DNA from: Lucinisca nassula
Lineage: Eukaryota; Mollusca; Bivalvia; Lucinida; Lucinidae
Direction: 5' to 3'
Assembly: GCA_963580285.1 (NCBI GenBank)
Contig: OY757010.1
Coordinates: forward strand, 212,754,138-212,818,137
Length of the DNA: 64,000 nt
The translations under genes and the position numbers were made by a program. A model generated the notes under the pieces. The model saw nothing but the letters and a program-made list of their open reading frames with translations, was not told where the DNA came from and did no database searches. Below are positions 34,392-43,633 of this stretch, piece after piece (the first letter of the stretch is position 1; each line of letters opens with the position of its first letter).

Positions 34392-34501
34392 ATGACCTTC
34401 ACTTCAATTTTGCTTTTTGCTGGACTGTTGGGAGTGAATTTGGTCCATCGTAATATTGTAAAAGGTGGAACATGAAATAGTGATTTAATTTTTCCCAATT
34501 T
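33920..34501. other. No gene; tRNA-like remnant, MITE end, poly(A)
   Basis: Near 34165-34200 CTCTAACCACTGAGCATAAG resembles a tRNA-headed SINE. A subfamily A MITE half (CCCCTCTAAACCCCACTTTA) lies at about 34225-34262. A-rich and (AAAT)n repeats fill 34272-34395. Confidence 0.5.
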
Positions 34502-34845
34502 GAAAACCCGTCTATACAAATACAATGTAAAATTTACCGCCGTAAAAATGAAAAAAAAAAAAAAAAAAAAATCAGATGAAAAATTGTGATATTTTGCTTA
34601 TTTCTGCTCACAATATAGATTGTGGGAACTCGATAGAACCGCCTCGATAGATTGTGGGGTACTCGTTAGAATCATGGCGGTTCTAACGAGTACCCACAAT
34701 CTAGATTTTAGAACAGAAATAAGAAAGATGAGGATTTACCACTGTAACCCAAGTTTTACTATATAAAAGTGGGGTTTAATTCCTGATCATTGCCTCCACT
34801 TCTATTTTAAGGGGGTCAAAATTATATAAGCGTGTTTTCGTGATG
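34502..34845 (+). mobile_element. Foldback MITE, subfamily B, with a Naiad tip inside
   Basis: The left terminus is degraded (CCCGTCTATACAAATACA) and the right end is GTGTTTTCGTGATG. The hairpin left arm is duplicated (TAGATTGTGGG at 34615 and 34649). At 34777-34809 the last ~33 bases of a Naiad-2 element interrupt GGGGTTTAA / AAGGGGGTC. Confidence 0.8.
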
Positions 34846-35001
34846 CGGCAACTATTTTAAGCTAGTAGCAATGATCAGCTACATGTGAACCTTTTATAAG
34901 TTCAAAAGTTCTCTGAGAACGATTAACCAAATGATGTTTATTACTCAGGGGAGGAAAGGGGGCTTAATTGTCTGGTTTTGTTTTCACATACTACATGCAA
35001 A

Positions 35002-35056
35002 ATAGAAGTGAAGACAATGATCAGGAATCGATCCAATTAACCCACACCTCCCATCA
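35002..35056 (-). mobile_element. Naiad-2 3' tip
   Basis: AATAGAAGTGAAGACAATGA followed by TCAGGAATCGATCCAATTAA, only about 55 bases long. Confidence 0.7.
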
Positions 35057-35613
35057 ACTGGCATTAAAATGCAATTTATTTCTGATTTTGGCAGCAATAC
35101 TTTTTTTTAAAAGGTCATTTTATCCAAATCTTTTCAAACCGGTTTACTTCGGCCCTGTTTGAGCCAGATACCTAACAACTTTTATATTTAGCACGAACAT
35201 TGCGTGTGACAAGAACGTTGGTATAAATATTTAAGAATCTATGACCTTTGACCTGTTTTTCAGAACCTTTAATATCGACCAAATGATTGACCCAATTGAC
35301 CCAACTGTTATATACCGTTCACATTTGGTTTGTATATTGCTGATGACAAGACCTATCTGTTAGTATCACTGGTTTGAATCTGTAATCTTTACTGTGGTAA
35401 TCTGAATTACTTGTTGGTCTTTGTCCCGAGGCATTCGTGTTTCGCGAATTAATCTTGTCTATATAATGTTGTGTGATTATAATGCCCTATATATTTCTAG
35501 AACCACTTGAAAATATATGTATAAATACAGTTGCGAGACTTCACAATGGACTGCGTCATAATTCGTACAAAATATAAGACTGAGGACAGTACTATATTCT
35601 CAGTTATAACTTT
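35057..35613. other. Intergenic, nothing recognised
   Basis: No frame above 65 codons and no repeat match noticed within the window. Confidence 0.5.
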
Positions 35614-35893
35614 CATTACGCAAACACGCCTATACAAATACATTGCCACCTTTATCGCCGAAAAAATGAAAAATTTAAGATGAAAAATTGTGATATTTTT
35701 CTTATTTCTGCTCAAAATATAGATAATGGGCACTCGTTAGAACCGCCTCATCGAGGCAGTTCTAACGAGTACCCACAATCTATATTATAGAGCAGAAATA
35801 AGAAAAATAAGGTTTACCCCTGTAAACCATAGTTTTACTATATAAAAGTGGGGTTCAAGGGGGTCAAAATTATATAGGCATGGTTTCGTGATG
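35614..35893 (+). mobile_element. Foldback MITE, subfamily B
   Basis: CATTACGCAAACACGCCTAT to GGTTTCGTGATG, hairpin about 35720-35785. Confidence 0.9.
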
Positions 35894-36046
35894 GACATGA
35901 ACAGTGGTGGGACAACAAGGATTGAAACAATACCAACTATCTGAAATGCTGTGGAACCATAAGTTTTGATATTGTTTAAGGAAAACACATATTCATTGCG
36001 ATAACACATCCGTGCTCCTAGAGGATAAGTGCGCTGAAAATTATAG

Positions 36047-36260
36047 TTTGTCTTTCCGTTTCAGTGTGTGTATCGCTTATTTCTTTTTGTTTTGGATAGC
36101 TAATTGGTAATTTTGTGTGAAAGTAACTGTCCTTTTGTCTTTTGATGTCTCCATTAGGGTTTGTTGTTTCATGTTTGTGTTTCTTTCCTTTTGGTGTCTC
36201 TGATGGGAGCTGTGGGTTAATTGTATCGATTCCTGATCATTGCCTTCAATTCTATTTTAA
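36047..36260 (+). mobile_element. Naiad-2 3' end
   Basis: Diverged subfamily of the Naiad UTR: TTTGGATAGCTAATTGGTAA, GAAAGTAACTGTCCTT, TTGATGTCTCCATTAGGGT, ending GATCATTGCCTTCAATTCTA. Confidence 0.8.
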
Positions 36261-36277
36261 TCATAAGATCTCTAACC

Positions 36278-36545
36278 CATTACAAAAACATGGCTATACA
36301 AATACATTTATAAACTTTTCCGCCGAAAAAACGAAAGTTTTAAGATGAAAAATTAAGATATTTTTCTCGTTTCTGCTCAAAATATATATTTCGGGTGCTC
36401 GTTTGAACCGTTCTAATGAATACAAGAATCAACGCCTCATCGAGGCGGCTCTTATGAGTATCCACAATCTATATTTTATAGCAGAAATAAGGAAAATAAG
36501 ATTTACGACTGTAAACCCGTGTTTTTTTCTATATACTAGAACTGG
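36278..36545 (+). mobile_element. Foldback MITE, subfamily B, 3' truncated
   Basis: CATTACAAAAACATGGCTAT at the left. The hairpin is damaged (GTTCTAATGAATACAAGAAT inserted). The right terminus is lost where the next repeat begins. Confidence 0.7.
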
Positions 36546-36559
36546 TGTTTATGAAACAC

Positions 36560-39500
36560 TTTGCCCCCAACACTGATTGTCCCAAAAATTTTACATGATG
36601 GAAATGCTGAATAATGCTGAGAATCTATCTTAGCTTTCATGGTTCTAAAGTTATGCTTTGCAATGTAAAATGGCCAAAGTTACAGAGGGGCCAAAGTTAC
36701 AGAGGGCCATTATAACTCCTTAAATACTTTTCGAAATTTTCAAAAGTTATTTTCTGATCATCTACTCATAACTACAAACTATACACCAGGTTTCAAGACT
36801 GATTTCAATAGTTTTCGAGATATTGATCTGACAAGATTTCATGAAAAAATTTCATCAAATTGGTTGAAAATTTAATCAGGTAATCTCCTCCTTAGTCCAA
36901 ATCAGTACACCAAATATCAAGGCTCTAGCTAAAGTACTTACTTAGATATCTTGCTATCGAGATTTCTATGTTATTTAATTAAAGGGGCAATAACTAAAAA
37001 AGGGGAGATAATTCGGAAAAGAAAAAAAATATGGGTCAACTTTTTTTTCATGAGAAATCCATATATGAAATTTCAAAACACTGGCATACATGGTTACAAA
37101 ATTATGCCATGCACTAGAAAGCAACACAATTAAATGCCCAGAAATTGCAAAGGACCATAACTGTAACAAAATTTCATTAAATGTGTTGAAAATTTAGTCA
37201 GGTGATCTCCTCCTCAGTCCCAAGCAGTATACCAAATATCAGGGCTCTAGCTCAAATACTTTTTGAGATATCTTGCTAACGAGATTTCTATGTTATTTAA
37301 TTAAAAGGGAAATAATGCAATATGGGGAGATAATTCGGAAAAGAAAAAAATACGGGTCAACTATTGTTTTCATGAGGAAACCATTATGAAATTTCAAAAC
37401 ACTAGCGTACATGGTTCTTAAGTAATGCTATGCAGAAGAAAGCGTGATGAACGTACGAACTAACGAACGAACAAACAAACGAACGAGCGGAAAAGCCAGA
37501 AGCAATATGCCCCCAACTTTTTCAAAGTTGGGGGCAGGGCCATAATTTTAACAAAATTTCATTAAATTGGTTGAAAATTTAATCAGGTAATCTTCTCCTT
37601 AGTCCAAATCAGTACACCAAATATCAAGGCTCTAACTAAAATACTTTCTGAGATATCTTGCTAACGAGATTTCTATGTTATTTAATTAAAGGGGCATTAA
37701 CTCAAAAAGGGGATATAATTCGGAAAAGAAAAAAATATGGGTTAACTATTTTTTCATGAGAAATCCATATATGAAATTTTAAAACACTAGCATACATGGT
37801 TATAAAGTAATGTAATACACTAGAAAGCAAAACAAATAAATGGCCAGAAATTGAAAAGGGCCATAACTTTACTAAAATTTCATCAAATTAGTTGAAATTT
37901 AATCAGGTAATCTCCTCCTTAGTCCAAATCCGTACACCAAATATCAAGGCTCTAGCTAAAATACTTTATGAGATATCTTGCTAACGAGATTTCTGTTATT
38001 TAATTAAAGGGGCAATAACTCAAAAAGGGGAGATAATTCGGAAAAGAAAAAATATTGGTTAACTATTTTTTTCATGAGAAATCCATATATGAAATTTCAA
38101 AACACTAGCATACATGGTTATAAAGTTATGCTATGCACTAAAACTCAACACAATTAAATGCTCAGAAAGTGCAAAGGGCCATAACACTAACAAAATTTCA
38201 TTAAATTTGTTGAAAATTTAATCAGGTGATCTCCTCCTCAGCCCCAAGCAGTATACGATATATCGGGGCTCTAGCTCAAATACTTTTTGAGACACCTTGC
38301 TAACGAGATTTCAATGTTATTTAATTAAAAGGGAAATAATGCAAAAAGGGGAGATAATTCGGAAAAGAAAAAAAATACGGGTCAACTATTTTTTCATGAG
38401 AAATCCATATTTGAAATTTCAAAACACTGGCATGCATGGTTTTTGTTTGTTTGTTTTGGAGTTTTACGGCCCAGTCAACACTATTTAGGTCATTTTTGAG
38501 CCGGTCAGTTTACCTATCAACACTTTCCTGGGCAGGCTTATACGTAAGCGGTTAACCAGTACAGTGCACACTCTTTCGCCAGAAACTGACAACTGCCCTT
38601 CTTGAATCAGCGGAAGGGAGAGAATGACCGTAGAAAAGATTTCATGATCAATCTCCACGAAAAAGTGTTGCCGACCCCGGCGGGAGTCGAACCCGCTTCC
38701 TCCTGATCACCAGTCAGACGCGCATCCGACTGAGCCACTGAGGCCGGCTGGCATGCATGGTTATAAAGTTATGTAATGCACTAGAAAGCAACACAAATAA
38801 ATGGCCAGAAATTGAAAAGGGCCATAACTTTAATAAAATTTCATCAAATTGGTTGAAATTTAATCAGGTAATCTCCTCCTTAGTCCAAATGAGTACACCA
38901 AATATCAAGTCTCTAGCTAAAATACTTTCTGAGATATCTTGCTTACGAGATTTCTATGTCATTTAATTAAAGGGGCAATAACTCAAAAAGGGAAGATAAT
39001 TCGGAAAAGACAAAAATATGGGTTAAATTTTTTCTTGAGAAATCCATATATGAAATTTCAAAACACTAGCATACATGGTTGTAAAGTTATGCTATGCACT
39101 AAAAAGCAACACAATTAAATGCCCAGAAATTGCAAAGGGCCATAACTTAGGTGATCTCCTCCTCAGTCCCAAGCAGTATACCAAATATCAGGGCTCTAGC
39201 TCAAATACTTTTTGAGATATCTTGCTAACGAGATTTCTATGTTATTTAATTAAAAGGGAAATAATGCAAAAAGGGGAGATAATTCGGAAAAGAAAAAAAT
39301 ACGGGTCAACTATTTTTTCATGAGAAATCCATATTTGAAATTTCAAAACACTAGCATACATGGTTATAAAGTTATGCTATGCACTAGAAAGCAACACAAT
39401 TACAAGCCTAGAAATTGCAAAGGGCCATAACTAACAAAATTTCATTAAATTTGTTGAAAATTTAATCAGGTGATCTCCTCCTCAGTCCCAAGCAGTATAC

Positions 39501-39812
39501 CAAATATCAGGGCTTTAGCTCAAATACTTTTTGAGATATCTTGCTAACGAGATTTCTATGTTATTTAATTAAAAGGGAATTAATGCAAAAAAGGGAGATA
39601 ATTCGGAAAGAAAAAAAATACGGGTCTACTATTTTTTCATGAGGAAACCATATATGAAATGTCAAAACACTAGCGTACATGGTTCTTAAGTTATGTTATG
39701 CAGAAGAAAACGTGGCGAACGTACGAACTAACGAACGAACGAACAAACGAACGAACGAACGGACAAGCCAGAAGCAATATGCCCCCCAATTTTTTCAAAG
39801 TTGGGGGCATAA
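36560..39812. repeat. ~320-bp tandem array in two hairpin-ended blocks
   Basis: Eight monomers are anchored at 36893, 37216, 37600, 37920, 38241, 38882, 39165 and 39484. Two types occur: A (CAAATCAGTACACCAAATAT) and B (CCAAGCAGTATACCAAATAT), ordered A B A A B A B B. Both blocks close with (CGAA)n and the hairpin TGCCCCCAA...TTGGGGGCA (37508-37537; 39780-39808), and TTGCCCCCAAC also opens the first block at 36562. Open frames starting ATGTTATTTAATTAAA recur in several monomers but contain no domain. Confidence 0.85.
38427..38762 (-). mobile_element. SINE-D, tRNA-headed, 15-bp TSD
   Basis: The element 38442-38747 is flanked by CTGGCATGCATGGTT (38427-38441, 38748-38762). The minus-strand head (38747 to about 38668) keeps a full acceptor stem (GCCGGCC with GGTCGGC) and a perfect T arm (GCGGG TTCGACT CCCGC), with a seven-base loop reading CTGGTGA in the anticodon position. 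The D arm does not pair well. The tRNA-like part continues into a SINE body, so it is not annotated as a tRNA gene. Confidence 0.9.
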
Positions 39813-39861
39813 AAAGTGGGGTCGAATGGGGTCAAAATTATATAGGCGTGTTTTCCTGATG

Positions 39862-40407
39862 CGCTGTAAGTTCAAGCCTTGCTCCGGTCGAATGTGAACA
39901 CCAAGTTCTGAAACGGATGGTCATGTGGTTTTCAGTCGGATATTCCGGTGTTCGCCCACCGCTGATTAGCGATTGGTAAGAAATAAGTCAAATAATCTTG
40001 AAAGACCAAACAACCATGATTTATATTCGAAACAATCAATGAGACGATTCCAATAAGTACCCACAACGTATGTATTGAAGCAAAAACAAGAAAAAATATG
40101 TATAACCTGAAACCCCGGTTTCTCTAAAGAAAATGGCTTTCAGTGATTGTTTACTACATGCTTTTGTTTACATGATGCTATTTTATTTCAGATTTTGTTA
40201 CCGTCGCTAAAATGTTGCCAGTGTCTGATGCAGTCAAGAGATTCGGCGTGCGTAGTGCTCGTGATTTAGTTATTCATCTTTGGAAACAGTAAATCTAGTG
40301 TGGATAATTAATCCGAAAACTCCATTTGATGTTACGACATTTCTTCAGGCGTTTGCTTTATGACCAATGGTGTATTCTGTAAAAGGCTCTCCAAACACTT
40401 CAAAAAG
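39862..40407. other. Mostly unassigned; MITE remnant
   Basis: A MITE right end (TATAGGCGTGTTTTCCTGATG) finishes at 39861. A degraded MITE right half lies at about 40038-40174. No gene. Confidence 0.5.
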
Positions 40408-40653
40408 CATTTGAGCCCCGCCAAGCGAATTTGGGTCTTCGAGCATTCCGTCATGACAAGTTTTAACTGCGCATGCCCAGCCATTCAGAGGGACCAGGGA
40501 TATGGCTTTCTCTCTGAAGGTTCCTCTTGATTCACTGCTTGTATGAGCGAGCAGCAAAGGGTCTGGCGAGACTGCGCGGATGCGCAGGCTCGCCTGAACC
40601 TTCGCTGCTCGCATAGGCGATAAGTACCAAAATCGCTTGACGGGGCCCATTTG
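40408..40653. mobile_element. 234-bp MITE with CATTTG duplication
   Basis: The element 40414-40647 is flanked by CATTTG (40408-40413, 40648-40653). Its length equals that of the copy at 23759 and most bases match. Confidence 0.85.
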
Positions 40654-40939
40654 ATGCTGTCAACAAGACTGGTTAAAATAATACCAAACTGTACACTGGA
40701 CAATGGTTTATTGTTTTGTTTTATTAAATGTGGCTAACTAAAAAAGAAGTTCTCCATATGTTTTTAGCAGTCAAAATTAGAAATAAAATGCGTTCTTACA
40801 AGTCTATATTTTGTTTTTATTAGAGCTTATATATTTTGCTTGTATGGTTTAAGTACGCTACTCATTCCAAATGTCAAGCGAATACACGATTAAAATAGCA
40901 ACAGGATCGGAATATCTGTCGCCTAACCGTACACAAGTT

Positions 40940-41219
40940 TCAATACGAAAACACGCCTTCACAAATACATTGCAAATTTTACCACCGAAAACAAAAAAAA
41001 CAAAAAAAAAAAACACACACACAAAGATTTTCAGATGTAAAATTGTGATATTTTTCATTATCGGTTCAAAATATAGATTGTTGGTACACGTATGAACCGC
41101 CTCACCAAGGAGGTTCTATTGAGTACCCATTTTTGTTTATTTTAGGAAAGAAATAAGGATAAATATCCCTGAAAACCTCAGATTTACTATATAAAAGTGG
41201 GGTTCAAGCGTGGCGGTCT

Positions 41220-41250
<31 letters not shown>

Positions 41251-41291
41251 GGGGGGGAGAGGTCAGTTTTATATAGACGTGTTTTCGTGAT
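40940..41291 (+). mobile_element. Foldback MITE, subfamily B, with G-run
   Basis: CAATACGAAAACACGCCTTC to GTGTTTTCGTGAT. The hairpin is eroded (CACCAAGGAGG). A (GT)n and a G-run of about 25 (41220-41259) expand the right half. Confidence 0.75.
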
Positions 41292-41379
41292 CAAACGAGT
41301 CCGCGCTTTGGTTGAAGCTGAAACGTGGAATACATATCCCAAACAGTATTCATTTTCAAACTACACGCTTGAAGAAATA

Positions 41380-41640
41380 GATTGGACTGCATGATGCTTC
41401 CACGCAGAGCTGAAACCGACCGCACATGAGTATTGGTAAACCATTTAGAGGTTCTAAGACTATCCAGGAAAAGTTGTGTGAGTCGGACCCTATTGATTTC
41501 ATTGGGTGAAAGGACTTGAGAAGTCATTTCATCTCAATATCGGGTAAAAGTCCCACAAAACTGGAAGCAACGTCTCCAAAATGACCTATACAGTGTTGAC
41601 GGGGACGTTAAGCCTCAAATCAAACAAACAGACAAAACAC
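41380..41640 (+). mobile_element. SINE-A copy
   Basis: Head at left (GGACTGCATGATGCTTCCAC), tail AAATCAAACAAACAG at right. Confidence 0.8.
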
Positions 41641-41928
41641 ACACAGAACAATAGTTTATGTTTTGCAGGATATGACCCCTTTCCATCAATATTTAAAATG
41701 TCTTTCCTATTAGGAGAGAAACATTTCTAATAAGACATGTGAAAATATAGATAGATGTCAAGGAAAATATATATGAAGGCAATAATCAGAAATCGATACA
41801 AATAACCCACGCCTCCCATCGGGGATACACACAAACACTAAATACTAACTAGACCCTAATGAAAATCCACAATCAAAGATTACAGCCAACAAATGACTCC
41901 AAGAAGAAGAGTAACTAACAATGAAACG

Positions 41929-42205
41929 CATCACGAAACAAGCCTATATAATTTTGACCCCTTTGGACCCCAGTTTTATATAGTAAAACTGGGGTTTATA
42001 GGGGTAAACCTTATTTGTCTTATTTCTGCTCTAAAATATTGGTTGTGGGTACTCGTTAGAACCGCCTCGATGAGGCGGTTCTAACGTGTACCCACAATCT
42101 ATATTTTGAGCAGAAATAAGAAAAAGATCACAATTTTTCATCATAAATCCCACAATTTCAGTGAAAATTTTTACTGTGTATTTGTAAAGGCGTGTTTTCG
42201 TAATG
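41929..42205 (-). mobile_element. Foldback MITE, subfamily B
   Basis: CATCACGAAACAAGCCTATA to GGCGTGTTTTCGTAATG; hairpin about 42040-42107. Confidence 0.9.
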
Positions 42206-42303
42206 AATCGATACAATTAACCCCCACCTCCCATCAGGGATACACATACACACTAAATACTCGTAACTAGACCCTAATGAAAACCACAATCAAAGATAAA
42301 AGC

Positions 42304-42618
42304 CAACCAATATAGCCCCCGCCTATCGGGGCCTAAAGAAATAGATAAGCTGCATGATGCTTCCACGCAGAGCTGATTCCGACCCGTCACACGAGTACTG
42401 AAAAACCGCTTAGGGGATCTAAGCCTGCCTAGGCAAAGCGGTGCGAGTCGGACCGTCCATGCTTATAAATCTATTGGCTTCATTGTGCGACAGGGCTTGA
42501 GATGTCATTTATGTCGGGTAAAAATCCCACAAAATTGGAAGCAACGTCTCTAAAGACCTATACAGTGCCGACGGGGACGTTAAGCCACAACTCAAACAAA
42601 CAAAAACAGTCAACCAAT
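42304..42618 (+). mobile_element. SINE-A with 8-bp TSD
   Basis: The element 42312-42610 is flanked by CAACCAAT (42304-42311, 42611-42618). Tail ACTCAAACAAACAAAAACAG at right. Confidence 0.85.
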
Positions 42619-42651
42619 GACCCCAAGAAGAAGAGTACTAACAATGAAACG

Positions 42652-42930
42652 CATCACGAAAACAAGCCTATATAATTTTGACCCCCTTGAACCCCACTTT
42701 TATATCGTAAAACTGGGGTTTACAGGAGTAAACGTTATTTTTCTTATTTCTGCTGGAAAATATAGATAGTGGGTACTCTTTAGAACCGCCTCGATGGGGC
42801 GGTTCTAACGGATACCCACAATCTATATTTTGAGCAGAAATAAGAAAAATATCATAATTTTTCATCTTAAAATGTTCATTTTTCGGTATTAAAGTTTACA
42901 ATGTATTTGTATAGGTGTGTTTTTGAAATG
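42652..42930 (-). mobile_element. Foldback MITE, subfamily B
   Basis: CATCACGAAAACAAGCCTAT to GTGTGTTTTTGAAATG; hairpin about 42760-42830 with loop GATGG. Confidence 0.9.
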
Positions 42931-43046
42931 GAGTCACAAACAGCACAACAACAAGCTCCCCATTCATCATAATAGGTGATCAAGGTAAACGGGTACAATT
43001 AATGAAATAAATGATACTAATAATATACAACCCTAAGCAAATACAA

Positions 43047-43633
43047 AGTAGAAGTAAAACAAAGATCGGGAATCGATACAATTAACTTACTCCACCCATC
43101 AAAGACACCAAAGGGAAAGAAACACAAACATTAAGCGACCAGACCATAATGGAAACCTAAACAAAGGAAGGCCATAAGGACAGTTACTTTCCCACAAAAT
43201 GGCCATATGGCCATCCAAAATAAAACGACACAAGTGATACACACAGTAAGTAACAAACAACACCATAAATAAACCGCCACAGAAGCCGACAAAGCTACGT
43301 TGAAAATAAACAGCATCAGAACCACCCCAGGACGGTCAGTAGCGAGAATGACTGGGGAGATTAAATCGAGTCTATGGTCTCAAACTTCACTCTAGTTCCT
43401 ATGGCGCTCTGTGCAACACTGGATGTCTCATTACGTTTTACTGTTGATTACTCATCGATTGGATTAACTACCATACATGCAGTCTGTCGTATAATATTTA
43501 TCTTGTGCCCTATCTTTTTATATCGAAGAGTGATTTTACGAAATTGGGTACTGAAATCATTCCAAGTGTGTATGTTTCTGAATTTATATACAAAGTCGAC
43601 ATAAAATTATGGTTCCGATCTAGTTGCATTAAA
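43047..43633 (-). mobile_element. Naiad fragment: 3' end plus RT remnant
   Basis: 43047-43288 is the conserved 3' end. 43289-43450 is more diverged UTR. 43452-43633 encodes the RT C-terminus (minus strand) up to the equivalent of SLLQQGL, where the TIR element at 43634 interrupts it. The RT resumes for about 42 bases at 46201-46242. Confidence 0.75.

Larger units (their letters stand above)
41775..42930. repeat. Direct duplication: Naiad-2 tip plus MITE
   Basis: Unit 1 (41775-42205) and unit 2 (42206-42930) each consist of a minus-strand Naiad-2 tip, the tract GACCC(T)AATGAAAA-CCACAATCAAAG, a spacer with CCAAGAAGAAGAGTA-CTAACAATGAAACG, then a foldback MITE. Unit 2 is longer because a SINE-A (42312-42610) is inserted in it. 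Confidence 0.75.

Noticed and set aside
38668..38747. Free-standing tRNA gene (minus strand)
   Set aside because: Acceptor and T stems are good, but the D arm fails and the sequence continues into a SINE body with a 15-bp target duplication.
36893..39700. CRISPR-like array (regular ~320-bp repeats)
   Set aside because: Units are long, diverged and contiguous, with no unique spacers, in a eukaryotic repeat setting.
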